Notes: generated from the letters alone by a model not told the origin. DNA of 57,225 nt from Cyanobium sp. (GCA_014191755.1 BJHE01000011.1:1-57225); one strand, 5' to 3'; shown: positions 25,298 to 35,212, counted from the stretch's first letter. Translations and numbers: made by a program.

Positions 25298-25349
25298 GCC
25301 GCGACGCAAAGATTGAGGCCTGGATGGATCGTCAGCCGCTCGTTACGGT

Positions 25350-27122
25350 GTGGGCCAACCCGCACTCCCGACCGTGAGCCGCCGCAAGGCTGAGCCCGGC
25401 CCATGGCTTCTTCTCTTCGCCGAGCCCTTGCAGCGTGAGGGGTTGCGGCGCTGGCTAGAGGACGACCCGGCGGGTTATCGCGTCACGGCGGATCCCGCCC
25501 AGGAGGGTCTTTCACCACGGCTACTGATCTGGAGCGTCACCAGCCCACCGCCAGCCGAGCGACTCGAGGCCGAAGCCCGCCAACTGCTCGATCGCTGGCA
25601 ACCCGCGCCGCTGCTGCTCCTGCTCCCGGAGGGCCACCGCTACCCCCAGCGACTGCTCCTGAGTCTGCCGGTGCAGGGCCTGCTGGAGCAGCCTGAGCCC
25701 AGCCTGCTGCGCCAGAGCGTGGCCACCCTCCTGGCCGGTGGCCGAGTGGTGGAGATCGCCCCGGCCTCGGGACCAGCACCGCCGCCGCCTGTGCGGCCAC
25801 CCCTGGGTCTGGGGGAATGGTTGCTGGTGAGTGGCCTCCAACAGATCGATGCGGAACTGCGCACCTGTTCAGCTCTGCTCGACCCGCTGCCCGCCAACCC
25901 CCTGGCCCAGCTGCTGCTGGAGGGCCGGCGCCGGGAACTGCGGGCGGCCCGCTCCCTGCTGCTCTGGCTCTGGGGGCCCCTGCAGATGGCCTGGAGCCCC
26001 GGGGAGGGCGCCTGGGAGCCGGCGGCGCCTGGCGCAGGACCCGCTTCTGCTGCCCGGCTCGAGCTTCGCGGCTCCCCAGTTTCCAAGGGCAGCGCCGGTG
26101 TGGGCCAGCCGGTGCTCCACAGCGAAGCGACGCCTGACCAGGGAGGGGTGAGCCTCACCCTGCGCCAACGCACCGCCGACGGCATCTGGCAAGCCCTGCG
26201 GGAGCGTCTCAGCCAGGCGGCCAGCCTGGGGCCCGCCAATCGCAGTGGCGAGCTGCTGGCCTTTGATGGTCTTCATCCCGACCGTCGCAGCGATCTGCTG
26301 CTCGCCCTGCTTGAACAGTTCGAACTGCTGCGCCGGCGGCTGCAACACCAGGAGATCGGGGGCGACGCGCTGATCCTGGCCTGGAACGAGCTGCAGCCGG
26401 AGCTACGGCGCCAAGCCCTGCGCCGGATGGCCGGCTCCTACGTGCAACTGCCGAACGAGGGGAAACTCCGCCCCGTGGCCGACACCCTGGTGGGAGCGGC
26501 CGATTTTGATGTGATTGATCCGGAACTCCCCGATCCCAGGGCCATGCTCACCACCCTTCTGCAGGCCCGTCCGCTGCTGGTGGAGGGGCGGCTGCTGGGC
26601 CCCGATGAACCCCAGGCGGTGCTGTATCTGGAGATGTTGCTGGCCAACTGGCTGGTGCGCAGTGCCGAGCTGATCAGCGCCGAGGTGCTCGCCGCCTGTG
26701 CCGAGTGGCCCGAGCTGCGGCGCTACCTGCTGCGGCCCGACCTGCTGGCCACCCGCAATCTCGAACGGCTGCGAAACCAGCTCAACAGCCAGCAGCGCTG
26801 GAGCAGCTGGATCACCCGCCCTGTGCAGCTCTACGAAAGCCGGCGGCCGCTCTTCCGTCTTGAAGCCGGGGCGATCGACACCATCACCCTCACCGAGCCG
26901 AGGGACCGGGAATTGCGGCAGTTACCCTGGCTCCAGCAACTGGTGACCCTGGCCTTAGAGGCCCGCGACGCCCTTGCCCCCCAGCTGCAGAGCCTCATCC
27001 GGGCCTCCGGCGACCTCGTGGTGGTGGTGCTCACCCAGGTGGTGGGCCGGGCGATCGGACTGGTGGGGCGCGGCATCGCCCAGGGGATGGGACGCAGCCT
27101 CGGCCGAACCGAACGCAGCTGA
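25350..27122 (+). CDS. DUF3685 (Ycf55-like) protein
   Basis: A protein of 590 residues, conserved in cyanobacteria. The N-terminus (PWLLLFAEPLQREGLRRWLE to GLLEQPEPSLLRQSVATLLAGG) looks like a degenerate receiver-type domain. The C-terminal half (from ~ELLAFDGLHPDRRSDLLLALL) is the DUF3685/Ycf55 region, with LQPELRRQALRRMAGSYVQLPNEG, VLYLEMLLANWLVRSAELIS and RPLFRLEAGAIDTITLTEPRDRELRQLPWLQQLVTL. The final ~60 residues are amphipathic (VVVVLTQVVGRAIGLVGRGIAQGMGRS) and may touch membrane. Function is unknown. The start could be the GTG at 25350 or a GTG at 25376. The next gene begins 15 bases downstream. Confidence 0.8.
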   Translation: MGQPALPTVSRRKAEPGPWLLLFAEPLQREGLRRWLEDDPAGYRVTADPAQEGLSPRLLIWSVTSPPPAERLEAEARQLLDRWQPAPLLLLLPEGHRYPQRLLLSLPVQGLLEQPEPSLLRQSVATLLAGGRVVEIAPASGPAPPPPVRPPLGLGEWLLVSGLQQIDAELRTCSALLDPLPANPLAQLLLEGRRRELRAARSLLLWLWGPLQMAWSPGEGAWEPAAPGAGPASAARLELRGSPVSKGSAGVGQPVLHSEATPDQGGVSLTLRQRTADGIWQALRERLSQAASLGPANRSGELLAFDGLHPDRRSDLLLALLEQFELLRRRLQHQEIGGDALILAWNELQPELRRQALRRMAGSYVQLPNEGKLRPVADTLVGAADFDVIDPELPDPRAMLTTLLQARPLLVEGRLLGPDEPQAVLYLEMLLANWLVRSAELISAEVLAACAEWPELRRYLLRPDLLATRNLERLRNQLNSQQRWSSWITRPVQLYESRRPLFRLEAGAIDTITLTEPRDRELRQLPWLQQLVTLALEARDALAPQLQSLIRASGDLVVVVLTQVVGRAIGLVGRGIAQGMGRSLGRTERS

Positions 27123-27137
27123 AAGACGACGGGCACA

Positions 27138-27857
27138 ATGGTGCCCAGCCGTCAGCGGGACTTGCCCCACACCAACGATCAGCGCCGCCCAGCGCCCCCG
27201 ATGGTCCCGGAAAGCCAGGCTTTCCTGACTCTCGAAGGAATCCTCGCTTCAGGGGCGACATCGCGGCGGCCGCTGCAGGCAAGTTGGCGGCGCACCATCG
27301 GGGCGTTCGCCGCACTGCTGCTGCTCCTGGCGGTGAGCCTGGGGTTCGGCTCAGCCGCCAAAGCCAGCCTGAACGACGACCGATATGACGGCAACATCTT
27401 CGCCCTCTACGCCGGCAACGGCTCGCTGGTACCGCCGCGCAGCAGCCTGGCCCTGGCCCTGGAGCAGCACCGGGTTGCTGTGGTGGTGTTTTACCTCGAT
27501 GACAGCAGCGTGAGCAAGCGGTTCGCGCCGGTGGTATCGGAGCTGCAGCGGCTCTGGGGTAACAACGTCGAGCTGATCCCCCTGGTCACCGACCCCCTGC
27601 AACCGGGCGGCAAGGACGCCGCCGGTGCCCTGCCCGTCGGGGATCCCTCCCGCTACTGGAGCGGTCTGATCCCCCAGGTGGTGGTGTTCGACCGCCAAGG
27701 CCAGGTGGTGTTCGATGCCAGCGGCCAGGTGGAGGTGGATGCGATCAACGGGGCGGTGAGCCGGGCCACGGGTCTGCCGCTGCCGGCCCCCTCGGGCCTG
27801 GGCAGCACCCGCAGCTTCAATGAACTCAACAGCGAAGTGGTGAGCGGCGGCCGATGA
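27138..27857 (+). CDS. Thioredoxin-fold thylakoid protein, PSI accumulation factor (Slr1796-like)
   Basis: A membrane-anchored lumenal protein. After a variable N-terminus comes a hydrophobic anchor ([22 protein letters not shown]). The domain [48 protein letters not shown] and [21 protein letters not shown] has a thioredoxin-like layout without a CxxC. This matches the Slr1796 family linked to photosystem I accumulation; that role is carried over from the family. The ATG at 27138 is the first, but ATG 27201 would give a shorter leader. The stop overlaps the fumC start by four bases (ATGA), so a photosynthesis gene and a TCA gene are translationally coupled. DUF3685 is 15 bases upstream. Confidence 0.78.
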   Translation: MVPSRQRDLPHTNDQRRPAPPMVPESQAFLTLEGILASGATSRRPLQASWRRTIGAFAALLLLLAVSLGFGSAAKASLNDDRYDGNIFALYAGNGSLVPPRSSLALALEQHRVAVVVFYLDDSSVSKRFAPVVSELQRLWGNNVELIPLVTDPLQPGGKDAAGALPVGDPSRYWSGLIPQVVVFDRQGQVVFDASGQVEVDAINGAVSRATGLPLPAPSGLGSTRSFNELNSEVVSGGR

Positions 27858-29308
27858 CCCCTTCTACCCCCGGCGATCCCGCGCCGGCCAGCACCCTGGC
27901 CCCGGAGTCAGGGGAGAAAGCCCGCTCGGCGGGGCCTGAGCGCCGCGAGAGCGACAGCCTCGGGGCCGTGATGGTGCCGGCGGATCAGTACTGGGGCGCC
28001 CAGACCCAGCGCTCGATCCATTTCTTTCCCTTCGGCCAGCCGATGCCGCTGGCGGTGGTGCATGCCTTCGGCGAGCTCAAAGCCGCCTGCGCCGAAGTGA
28101 ATCGCGACCTGGGCAGCCTGGATGCCGCCCTGGCCGACGCGATCGTGGCGGCGGCGGAGCAGGTGGCCGGCGGCGAGCTGGATGGCGAATTCCCGTTGAA
28201 GGTCTGGCAGACGGGCTCCGGCACCCAAACCAACATGAACGCCAATGAGGTGATCGCCAACCGGGCGATTGAGGCCCTCGGAGGAGAGCTGGGCAGCAAG
28301 CAGCCGGTGCATCCGAACGACCATGTGAACCTGAGCCAGTCGAGCAACGACACCTTCCCCACCGCGCTGCATGTGGCCGTGGCGCTCGAACTGCAGCAGC
28401 GGCTGATCCCGGCAGTGGAGGCGCTGCGATCGGTCCTGGCCCAGCGGGCGGAGCAATGGGCGGAGGTGATCAAAATCGGCCGCACCCACCTCCAGGATGC
28501 GGTTCCCCTGCGGCTGGGCCAGGAATTCGGCGGCTACGCGGCCCAACTGGAGCTGGGCCTGGAGACGCTGCACGCAAGCCTCCCCCAGGTGTTGCAGCTG
28601 GCGATCGGCGGCACGGCGGTGGGCACCGGGCTCAATGCACCTCCGGGCTTCGGCAAAGCGGTGGCGGCCCGGCTGGCGGAGCGGCTGGAGCTGCCCTTCA
28701 CGAGCGCCCCGAACAAGTTTCAAGCGCTGGCTGGGCATGAACCCCTGGCGGCGGCCCATGGGGCCCTCACGGTGCTGGCGGGGAGCCTGATGAAGATCGC
28801 CAATGACATCCGCTGGCTGGGCAGCGGGCCCCGCTGTGGCCTGGGGGAACTGGTGCTGCCGACGAACGAACCGGGCTCCTCGATCATGCCGGGCAAGGTG
28901 AATCCCACCCAGTGCGAGAGCCTCACAATGGTGGCCCTGCAGGTGATGGGTAACAACACCGCCGTGCAGATGGCCGCCAGCCAGGGCAACTTCGAGCTGA
29001 ATGTCTATAAGCCCCTGATCGCCCACAACCTGCTCGAAAGTATCGAGCTGCTGGCTGGGGGCTGTGAGGGTTTCCGGCGCTTCTGTATCGAGGGCCTCGA
29101 ACCCGACCGAGCACGGATCGAGGCGCTGCTGGCCGGAAGCCTGATGCTGGTCACCGCCCTTACACCCGCGATCGGCTACGACCGGGCCGCCGCCGTCGCC
29201 GAACATGCCCACCACCACGGCCTCAGCCTGCGGGAGGCCGCGCTGGGGCTAGGCCATCTGAGCGGCGAAGATTTTGATGCCCTGGTGCGGCCCGAGCGGA
29301 TGGTTTGA
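27854..29308 (+). CDS. fumC: Fumarate hydratase, class II
   Basis: FumC reversibly hydrates fumarate to malate as a homotetramer without iron. The 484-residue protein has [15 protein letters not shown], the [18 protein letters not shown] active-site segment, [38 protein letters not shown] and the superfamily signature [15 protein letters not shown]. The N-terminus is ~40 residues longer than usual (Ala/Ser/Pro-rich). It starts within the stop codon of the preceding thioredoxin-fold gene (ATGA). Its 3' end is followed at once by the pseudogene remnant on the opposite strand. Confidence 0.95.
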   Translation: MTPSTPGDPAPASTLAPESGEKARSAGPERRESDSLGAVMVPADQYWGAQTQRSIHFFPFGQPMPLAVVHAFGELKAACAEVNRDLGSLDAALADAIVAAAEQVAGGELDGEFPLKVWQTGSGTQTNMNANEVIANRAIEALGGELGSKQPVHPNDHVNLSQSSNDTFPTALHVAVALELQQRLIPAVEALRSVLAQRAEQWAEVIKIGRTHLQDAVPLRLGQEFGGYAAQLELGLETLHASLPQVLQLAIGGTAVGTGLNAPPGFGKAVAARLAERLELPFTSAPNKFQALAGHEPLAAAHGALTVLAGSLMKIANDIRWLGSGPRCGLGELVLPTNEPGSSIMPGKVNPTQCESLTMVALQVMGNNTAVQMAASQGNFELNVYKPLIAHNLLESIELLAGGCEGFRRFCIEGLEPDRARIEALLAGSLMLVTALTPAIGYDRAAAVAEHAHHHGLSLREAALGLGHLSGEDFDALVRPERMV

Positions 29309-29336
29309 ACGGTGGCATGATGCAGCCCTCCCACCA

Positions 29337-29658
29337 TCAGTAGTACCGCTTCACGTATCCATAGGCCTTGTCGAAGATCTCCTGGTCGCGGCGAAGCGGT
29401 AGCTTCAGCAAAACGCAGCACCATTGCGTGTGCGGAACAGATGCCTTCAATGTCGGCAACGGCGAGCTTGCACTGGTAGGCACGCCTTTTCCCGAGAATG
29501 ATGTCGCTTGGATTGAAGCGAAGTTTGGTGCTCTCCACGTCATCCTGTGAACCTCCGGCGTCAACATCCGCCTTGGATGGGTCCTCGACGCGGGCATTGA
29601 TGCAGTTGGCGAGTTCGCCAAACTTCACCCGCTGCCAGCCCGGTTTCAGGTCAGTCAT
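29337..29658 (-). pseudogene. hsdS: Type I restriction specificity subunit (HsdS) remnant
   Basis: The frame starts MTDLKPGWQRVKFGELANC, which is the standard opening of an HsdS target-recognition domain, jumps to SDIILGKRRAYQCKLAVADI and EGICSAHAMVLRF (also HsdS-like), and then loses its frame: the next HsdS-like residues, LPLRRDQEIFDKAYGYVKRYY, are read in a different frame and end in a stop. About half of one recognition domain remains. The gene is preceded by an overlapping XRE/ImmA remnant and faces the end of fumC. No hsdM or hsdR is in the window, so this is a dead fragment. Confidence 0.75.
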
Positions 29659-30314
29659 TGCTCACCCCTACCGACCAGCGATAGCTCACCTTCAGTCCAT
29701 TGAGATGGGTGCGAGGCAGCCAGCCTTCATGCTGCAAGCGCCCCACCACAATGCCCGGAGCAATGCCGAGGGCCATAGCAGCCGCCTTCTCCTCCTGTTC
29801 GGAGCGCAGCCCCTGCAGTTTCTGGGCAGCCGCCGGCGGAATCCATTGATCCGCGGCGAAGCGATCGGCTTCGGCCTCATGCTCTTCATCCACGATCCAG
29901 GTTGAGCCACTGGGTGGCACCACTCACCCGGCAGCCCGGTGGGGCCGGCACGAACACCACCGCCACACCGGTGGCACCGGCCAGGGCCTGCAGCTGCGGC
30001 ACAAACATCGACGGATCCGCTTCGCAGCTGAGGGCTCGAATCTCTTGCAGCGCCGTTCGGAAGGCCTTGGCTGCATAGGGTCTGCAGGCGATCGAGGCCG
30101 CTTGCGTTTCGGCGCGGCACAGCCAGCTGGCCAGTGTCCCTTGCTGCGTGGCATAGCTCTTGGAGCTGCGACACACGGCCAACGGCTGGCCGCAGCGCTC
30201 CCGCCAGGCCTCAATCGACGCCACCGCGAAGTAATTCAGGCATGCTGAAACCTGCTGACCGGCATGGCTGCAAGTGTCTACCCAGCCCTGGACTTGCATC
30301 CAGCGCAGGGGCAG
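29651..30314 (-). pseudogene. XRE/ImmA-IrrE regulator-protease remnant
   Basis: Two pieces of one gene are readable in different frames. The first includes YFAVASIEAWRERCGQP, LASWLCRAETQAASI, FRTALQEIRALSCEADPSMF, VPQLQALAGATGVAVVFVP and CRVSGATQWL. The second includes EEHEAEADRFAADQWIPP and ALGIAPGIVVGRLQHEGWLP. Both match the C-terminal ImmA/IrrE peptidase half of HigA-like XRE proteins; the section holding the HExxH metal site between them is missing and the N-terminal HTH is not seen. Such genes often sit beside hsdS in type I restriction loci, and here the second piece ends seven bases inside the HsdS remnant. Confidence 0.72.
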
Positions 30315-30479
30315 TTCCTTATCGGGGGTGCGGATCCGAGCGCTAGCAACAATTGCAGTCGCTGCTATCGACGCTGTGACCGTTGCCGCTGATCGCAGCA
30401 GTACTCTGACCGATACGGCCGGGCCTGAACTCATGTGGGTGCGGTTCGAAGGCGTGTTCAACGACCAGGGTGTGGCGCT

Positions 30480-31421
30480 GTGAGCCCAGAGGGATGGAAT
30501 CTGGATGAGCTGGTGGACTCCCTGCGGGGGTGCCGCGAACGTTCACCGCTCAACAACCGCAGCACCATCAAGCCGGCGGCGCTGCCCTCGCCGAAGCTGC
30601 TCAGCAAGGTGATGGAGTCCCTCATGGCGGCGCTTTATCCCCGTCGACTCGGTCCCTCGGGTCCCGAACACGGTGCCGTTGCCCTGCGGGAGGCGAGCAT
30701 CGATGACTTCGTGGGCCTCACCCTCCACGAATCCCTCCTGGCGCTCCGCGATCAGATCCGCCTCGAACTGGCGGCCCGCGCAACCTCGGGCGACAGCCAT
30801 GGCCTGGAGGAACAGCAACAGGCCACGGCGATCACCAGCCGCTTCGCCGCCCAGCTGCCCCGTATCCGCACCCTGCTCGATTCCGACCTGGATGCCGCCT
30901 ATCGGGGCGACCCAGCGGCCCAGAGCCTCGATGAGGTGCTGGTCTGCTACCCGGGGGTGCAGGCGATCATCCATCACCGCTTCGCCCATGCCCTGCATGG
31001 CCTCGGCGCTCCCCTGGTCGCCCGCATCATTGCCGAGGTCTCCCACTCGGCCACCGGTGTGGATATCCACCCAGGCGCCACGATCGGCGAAAGCTTTTTC
31101 ATCGACCATGGCACCGGTGTGGTGATCGGCGGCACCGCCGTAATCGGCGATCGGGTGCGCTTATATCAGGCCGTGACCCTTGGGGCGAAATCCTTTCCCC
31201 TTGACGATCAGGGAGTGCTGGTGAAGGGTGAGCCGCGCCATCCGATCGTCGAAGATGATGTGGTGATCTATGCGGGGGCAACAATTCTGGGCCGGGTGAC
31301 CATCGGCCAGGGCGCTCAGATCGGCGGCAATGTATGGCTGACCCGCAGCATTGCGGCAGGAACCACGATCACCCAGGCCAAGGTGATCTCTGAGACGTTT
31401 GGCGAAGGCAGTGGGATCTGA
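30480..31421 (+). CDS. cysE: Serine O-acetyltransferase
   Basis: CysE (EpsC form) makes O-acetylserine for cysteine synthesis. The 313-residue protein has an N-terminal helical region (SPKLLSKVMESLMAALYPRR, HESLLALRDQIRLELAARA) and the left-handed beta-helix with hexapeptide repeats: GVDIHPGATIGESFFIDHG, TGVVIGGTAVIGDRVRLYQ, AVTLGAKSF, HPIVEDDVVIYAGATILGRV and IGQGAQIGGNVWLTRS. The start is probably GTG at 30480. The plus frame upstream ends in TGA at 30481-30483, overlapping that GTG by three bases; I do not regard that upstream frame as a proven gene. The region immediately upstream is the decayed XRE/ImmA gene on the other strand. Confidence 0.92.
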   Translation: MSPEGWNLDELVDSLRGCRERSPLNNRSTIKPAALPSPKLLSKVMESLMAALYPRRLGPSGPEHGAVALREASIDDFVGLTLHESLLALRDQIRLELAARATSGDSHGLEEQQQATAITSRFAAQLPRIRTLLDSDLDAAYRGDPAAQSLDEVLVCYPGVQAIIHHRFAHALHGLGAPLVARIIAEVSHSATGVDIHPGATIGESFFIDHGTGVVIGGTAVIGDRVRLYQAVTLGAKSFPLDDQGVLVKGEPRHPIVEDDVVIYAGATILGRVTIGQGAQIGGNVWLTRSIAAGTTITQAKVISETFGEGSGI

Positions 31422-31541
31422 CAGGACGCAACCTCGGGGGCTGAGCGGAGGGTCCTAAAGGGAATGGTGGTGAGAACGCCGCCAGCCTTCGCAGGGGGGG
31501 AGCTCAACCGAGAGGCGGTCGCTCAGCCGGGAAACAGACGC

Positions 31542-32564
31542 TCAGCCGGCCCCAGGAGTCAGCTCAGCAGGCAGCCCCACCAGGTCGGCGCTCACCTGCC
31601 AGAGGTCGGTAGCCAGCCGATCATCGCGGGCCTCGGCGCTCGGCTCCGCCAGCTCAAACCGCAGCCGCCCCGGGCCCAGCAGGCGATTGGCGCCATAACA
31701 AAAACCATCGTCCGCCACGAAATCGGTGGCCAGGGCCGCCAGCAGGGACCCGGCCTGCTGCGGGCTTGCGGTGATCCGCAGCAGGTCGCGGGCCACCAGG
31801 GCAAAGAGCCGCTGTCCCCAGGGGTTGTGGCGGCGGCTGTAGCGGAAGAAGCCGCCTTCCTCGCGAGGGATCACCAGGCCCGGACTCCAGGCCAGCACGG
31901 GCATCGGAGTGCCCCGTAGGCAGAGGCGGCGCGCCAGCTCCCGGGCAAAAAGCAGGTTGCAGAGCTTGCTGTCCTTGTAGGCCTTCTCGGCAATGAAGAC
32001 CGACTGGCCATCCACCATCAGGAAACCCGCCCCACCGCGCAGGCCCTCCAAGTTGGCCAAGCCCGCCGGCAGACCCACCCGGCCGCCGGCAGTGGCGGGA
32101 TCATGCACCTCCGAGGCGGTGACCACCACCCGGGGGGAGCGGCCCGCATCCAACAAGGGCAGGAGCCGCTGGCAGAGCGCCTGATGGGCGAGGTGGTTCA
32201 CGGCGATGGTGAGCTCGTGGCCCTGGGCGGAACGGCGTGGTTCGGGGGCCCCGGCCTCCTGGAGGCCGGCATTGAGCACCAGGGAGTCGATCGGCGTGCC
32301 GCGCTCGAGCAGCTCGGCGGCGCAGCGCGCAACGCTGGCCAGGTCGGCGAGATCGCAGACGGGAGCGTGAAGGGTGGGGGTTTCGCTGGAGCGCTTCGCC
32401 AGCAGCCGCTCCATGGTGGCCGCCGCGGTGGCCTGATCCCGGCATGGCAGGGTGAGGGCATGGCCCGCTTGAAACAGCAGCCGTGCCGCCTCGAAGCCGA
32501 TGCCAGAACTGGCGCCCGTGAGCAGGATGCGCCGGGGCTGGGAAACCGGAGGTTGGGCCGTCAT
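31542..32564 (-). CDS. Short-chain dehydrogenase/reductase, protochlorophyllide-reductase-like
   Basis: A protein of 340 residues. RRILLTGASSGIGFEAARLL is the NADP-binding TGxxxGIG motif, followed by PVCDLADLASVARCAAEL, SLVLNAGLQE (NAG), INHLAH-type VNHLAHQALCQRLLPLL, VVVTASEVHD and YKDSKLCNLLFAREL (Tyr-Lys catalytic pair YxxxK). The SKLCN and the later FFRYSRRHNPWGQRLFALVARDLLR region resemble light-dependent protochlorophyllide reductase (POR), but the CysCys and other POR-specific residues are not evident, so I call it an SDR of that neighbourhood with unknown substrate. Confidence 0.82.
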   Translation of the reverse strand: MTAQPPVSQPRRILLTGASSGIGFEAARLLFQAGHALTLPCRDQATAAATMERLLAKRSSETPTLHAPVCDLADLASVARCAAELLERGTPIDSLVLNAGLQEAGAPEPRRSAQGHELTIAVNHLAHQALCQRLLPLLDAGRSPRVVVTASEVHDPATAGGRVGLPAGLANLEGLRGGAGFLMVDGQSVFIAEKAYKDSKLCNLLFARELARRLCLRGTPMPVLAWSPGLVIPREEGGFFRYSRRHNPWGQRLFALVARDLLRITASPQQAGSLLAALATDFVADDGFCYGANRLLGPGRLRFELAEPSAEARDDRLATDLWQVSADLVGLPAELTPGAG

Positions 32565-32755
32565 GGCGGCACCCTATGCACGGCCCACCCAGACTGAGTG
32601 AGCGACCTCAGCCGGTCAGCATCAGCTCAACGCATGAGCCAACACGGGACGGCCCCGAGCAGCAGCCGAGACCAACAGGGCGAGGGCCGAACCGGGCTCC
32701 GACTCCTGGAACCGCTGCCTAGATTCCCACCTCCGGAAATTGGAACCACGCCGCG

Positions 32756-33544
32756 ATGGGAAGTCAATGGCAGAACTTCCTGCAGAACCTTGGCGAGTGG
32801 CACGGCTCCTTCGCCTCCCTCGATGCCAGCGGCACGCTGCTCGACTGCACCCCCTCGATCCTCAGCCTCACCCAGGGCAACGACGAGCGGTTGGTTCACT
32901 TCAGCCTGCGCCGCTTCGGCAATGGGCCCGACGCGCCACCCACCCGCGAGATCAGCCAGGAGTACCGCTCCCTCGGCAAACAGGTGGTGTTCTTCGCCTC
33001 AGGCTCCTTCTGCAAGGGCTCCCTGCAGGTGGCACCGGGCACGGCCTTCGGCGCCGAATTCGGCTTTGTGGCCGGCGACCGGCGCCACCGGCTGGTGCAG
33101 CTCCACAGCCCCGAGGGGGCCTTCGAGAGCCTGGTGCTGATCCGCGAATTCCGCGCCGGCAGCGGCGCCACGGAGCGACCACCCCTGGAAGCCGATCATC
33201 TGCTGGGCTCCTGGAGCGGCGAGGCCGCCACGATCAACGCCGACTGGCCGGAACCGGATCTCTCCCCCTGCCGCATCGCCATCCAACGCGATGGCAACGA
33301 AAGCCTCGCCATTCACACCCAGATCGGCGCTGCCCTGGAAACCAGCGGCACCGGAGCCCAGCGGCTGCTGCTGCTTCCTGACAGCGCCTACTGCCTGGCG
33401 CCAATACTGTTGAGCCACCGGCAGGCGTTCACGGTGGAGGCGGGCTGGCTGCCCTACCCAGGACGACTGGAGCGACTGATCCGCCGCTACGACGCCAGCG
33501 GCGCCTGGATCTCCGCCACCTGGATCAGCGCCACGGCCGGCTGA
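32756..33544 (+). CDS. DUF3598 family protein (lipocalin-like)
   Basis: A protein of 262 residues of the cyanobacterial DUF3598 family. It begins MGSQWQNFLQNLGEWHGSFASLDASG, the family opening, and continues with regularly spaced beta-strands (VVFFASGSFCKGSLQVAPG, GAEFGFVAGDRRHRLVQL, LVLIREFRAG) consistent with a beta-barrel. A second half repeats the theme (LLGSWSGEAATINADWPEP, RLLLLPDSAYCLAPI). No signal peptide is seen. The function is unknown; a pigment- or lipid-binding role would be guesswork. The stop is only five bases from the convergent AhpC/TSA_2 gene, with no room for a terminator. Confidence 0.85.
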   Translation: MGSQWQNFLQNLGEWHGSFASLDASGTLLDCTPSILSLTQGNDERLVHFSLRRFGNGPDAPPTREISQEYRSLGKQVVFFASGSFCKGSLQVAPGTAFGAEFGFVAGDRRHRLVQLHSPEGAFESLVLIREFRAGSGATERPPLEADHLLGSWSGEAATINADWPEPDLSPCRIAIQRDGNESLAIHTQIGAALETSGTGAQRLLLLPDSAYCLAPILLSHRQAFTVEAGWLPYPGRLERLIRRYDASGAWISATWISATAG

Positions 33545-33549
33545 AGAGC

Positions 33550-34278
33550 TCAATCCACCAGATAGGGATCCAGGAAGCTCAGCGGCCGCGCCATGGTGGC
33601 GGAAAAGCCGAGGATGCCGCGGTCGCGGTAGCTGTAGAGGAGCGAGTCGTCGACCTCCAGCAGGAAGGTGCCGCCCCGCTGGGTGAGGAAGTCGTCGCGC
33701 GGGACATAGGTGCGCCATCGGCCGAGCACCTCGGCCATGTTGGCCAGCCGCACCGTGGCCAGCTCGAAGGGGCGCTGGAAACCGCTGCCCCCCGCCCTGG
33801 CGAAGAAGGAACCCTTCAGGGGAGGCAGTGGACCGGCCTGGATCGTGGCGTCGTCGGCGATGCGCTGGGGAGCGGAGCGATCACCGGTGTAGCCGCGTAG
33901 CACCTCGGCCAGGGTGCCGGGCGAACCGATACCCGCACACATCAAGAGCAGCGCGGGCCAGGCACCGCCGGGGGTGGCCAGGCCCGGATAGAGCCCCAGG
34001 GCCCGGTGGAGGTTCGGCTCGGCGTCCACCAACAGGCGCTGGCGGGGGAAGCCGGTGTAGGCGCAGAAGCGCTCGGCGCCGGCTTCGTTGCCGATGGCGA
34101 TCGCCAGCGGGCTGATGGCAGCGGCCTCCAACCTGGGCAGCAGCGGCACCAGGGCCTGGGCGTATTCGAGGCTGTCGAAATCGCCGAGCTGGCTGAGCAA
34201 CAACACCAGGCGGCGACGGCCGGAGCCCATGCCGTTCAGCTCGGCGAGGCGTTCCAGCAGGGGAGAGGGGGCTTGCAT
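33550..34278 (-). CDS. AhpC/TSA_2 (peroxiredoxin-like 2) family protein
   Basis: A protein of 242 residues of the thioredoxin-fold AhpC/TSA_2 group. The order fits that family: RRLVLLLSQLGDFDSLEYAQ, LVPLLPRLEAAAISPLAIAIG, AERFCAYTGFPRQRLLVDAEPNLHRALGLY, and RGGTFLLEVDDSLLYSYRDRGILGFSA. The peroxidatic Cys of classical peroxiredoxins is not in the standard place, and only Cys in CAYTGF and MCAGIG is present, so peroxidase activity is doubtful. The ATG at 34278 is preferred to GTG at 34287. It is convergent with DUF3598. Confidence 0.8.
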   Translation of the reverse strand: MQAPSPLLERLAELNGMGSGRRRLVLLLSQLGDFDSLEYAQALVPLLPRLEAAAISPLAIAIGNEAGAERFCAYTGFPRQRLLVDAEPNLHRALGLYPGLATPGGAWPALLLMCAGIGSPGTLAEVLRGYTGDRSAPQRIADDATIQAGPLPPLKGSFFARAGGSGFQRPFELATVRLANMAEVLGRWRTYVPRDDFLTQRGGTFLLEVDDSLLYSYRDRGILGFSATMARPLSFLDPYLVD

Positions 34279-34378
34279 GGTGGCCACGCTAGGTGGCGCG
34301 GAGAGGGCGCCCTATGGGGCCCGGGCAGCAGGTGTGACCCTTGAGCCGAGCTTGGGAAGAACGCTTCAGCCCGGAGCC

Positions 34379-35212
34379 TCAGAGCAACGGATGCCAGTGG
34401 CAGAGCGGCCCCTGGCCGCCGCCGATAGCCAGGGCATGGCGCAGGCCACCCTCCACATAGGTCTTGGCGGCCAGCACCGCATCGGCCAAGGCCAGCCCCC
34501 GCGCCCGGTGGGCGGTGATCGCGGCGCCGAGGGTGCAGCCGCTGCCATGGGTGTGGGGGGTGTCGATCGCTGTGCCCACCAGCCAGCGCCCTGGTTCCGC
34601 ACCGGCCAGGAAGTAGTCGCGGCCTCGCAGCTCCGCCAGCCCACCCCCCTTCACCAGCACCGCCGCCACCCCCTGCTCTCGCAACACCACAGCAGCCCGT
34701 TCCACATCGGCGGCCGAGGCGATCGACAGGCCGCTAAGCAGATGAGCCTCATGGAGGTTGGGGGTGAGCAGGTCGGCCAGGGGCAGCAGGTGATCGCAGT
34801 AGGCCTGGATCGCCTCGGGCTCCAGCAGCACCGCCCCAGCCCGCGACACCATCACCGGATCGATCAGCTTCGGGATCGCCAGGGGCGCCAAGGCCCGGGC
34901 CGTGGCCTCAATCAGGCCGCGGTTGAGCAGCATGCCGGTCTTGAGGGCCGCCACCTTCAGATCGCTGAGCACCGCCTCGATCTGGGCCGTGAGCGCCTCG
35001 GGTGGTAGGGCATCAACCCGGCTAACGCCGCGGGTGTTCTGGGCGGTGACACAGCTCAGGGCCGAACAGCCGTGCACCTTGAGCGCAGTGAAGGTCTTGA
35101 GATCGGCCTGGATGCCGGCCCCACCGCCGGAATCGCTACCGCCGATCGTGAGGGCGATCGCTGTTGAGTTGCCTGCGGGCTGGGCTGGGGGCTGGGTTGA
35201 ATCCTGAGCCAT
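34379..35212 (-). CDS. thiD: Hydroxymethylpyrimidine/phosphomethylpyrimidine kinase
   Basis: ThiD phosphorylates HMP to HMP-PP for thiamine synthesis. The 277-residue protein contains [83 protein letters not shown] and the anion-hole motif [13 protein letters not shown]. These are the ribokinase-family motifs in the right order. The ATG at 35212 follows AGGCAACCTG. It is 100 bases downstream (minus strand sense) of no other thiamine gene in this window. Confidence 0.95.
   Translation of the reverse strand: MAQDSTQPPAQPAGNSTAIALTIGGSDSGGGAGIQADLKTFTALKVHGCSALSCVTAQNTRGVSRVDALPPEALTAQIEAVLSDLKVAALKTGMLLNRGLIEATARALAPLAIPKLIDPVMVSRAGAVLLEPEAIQAYCDHLLPLADLLTPNLHEAHLLSGLSIASAADVERAAVVLREQGVAAVLVKGGGLAELRGRDYFLAGAEPGRWLVGTAIDTPHTHGSGCTLGAAITAHRARGLALADAVLAAKTYVEGGLRHALAIGGGQGPLCHWHPLL

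Noticed and set aside
30274..30483. Plus-strand frame ending with TGA next to the cysE start
   Set aside because: It overlaps the decayed XRE/ImmA remnant on the other strand, has no recognisable domain, and its composition is unconvincing.
32598..32755. A gene upstream of DUF3598 on the plus strand
   Set aside because: The frame runs through the DUF3598 gene in another phase, with Arg/Pro/Ser-rich composition typical of a shadow frame in GC-rich DNA.
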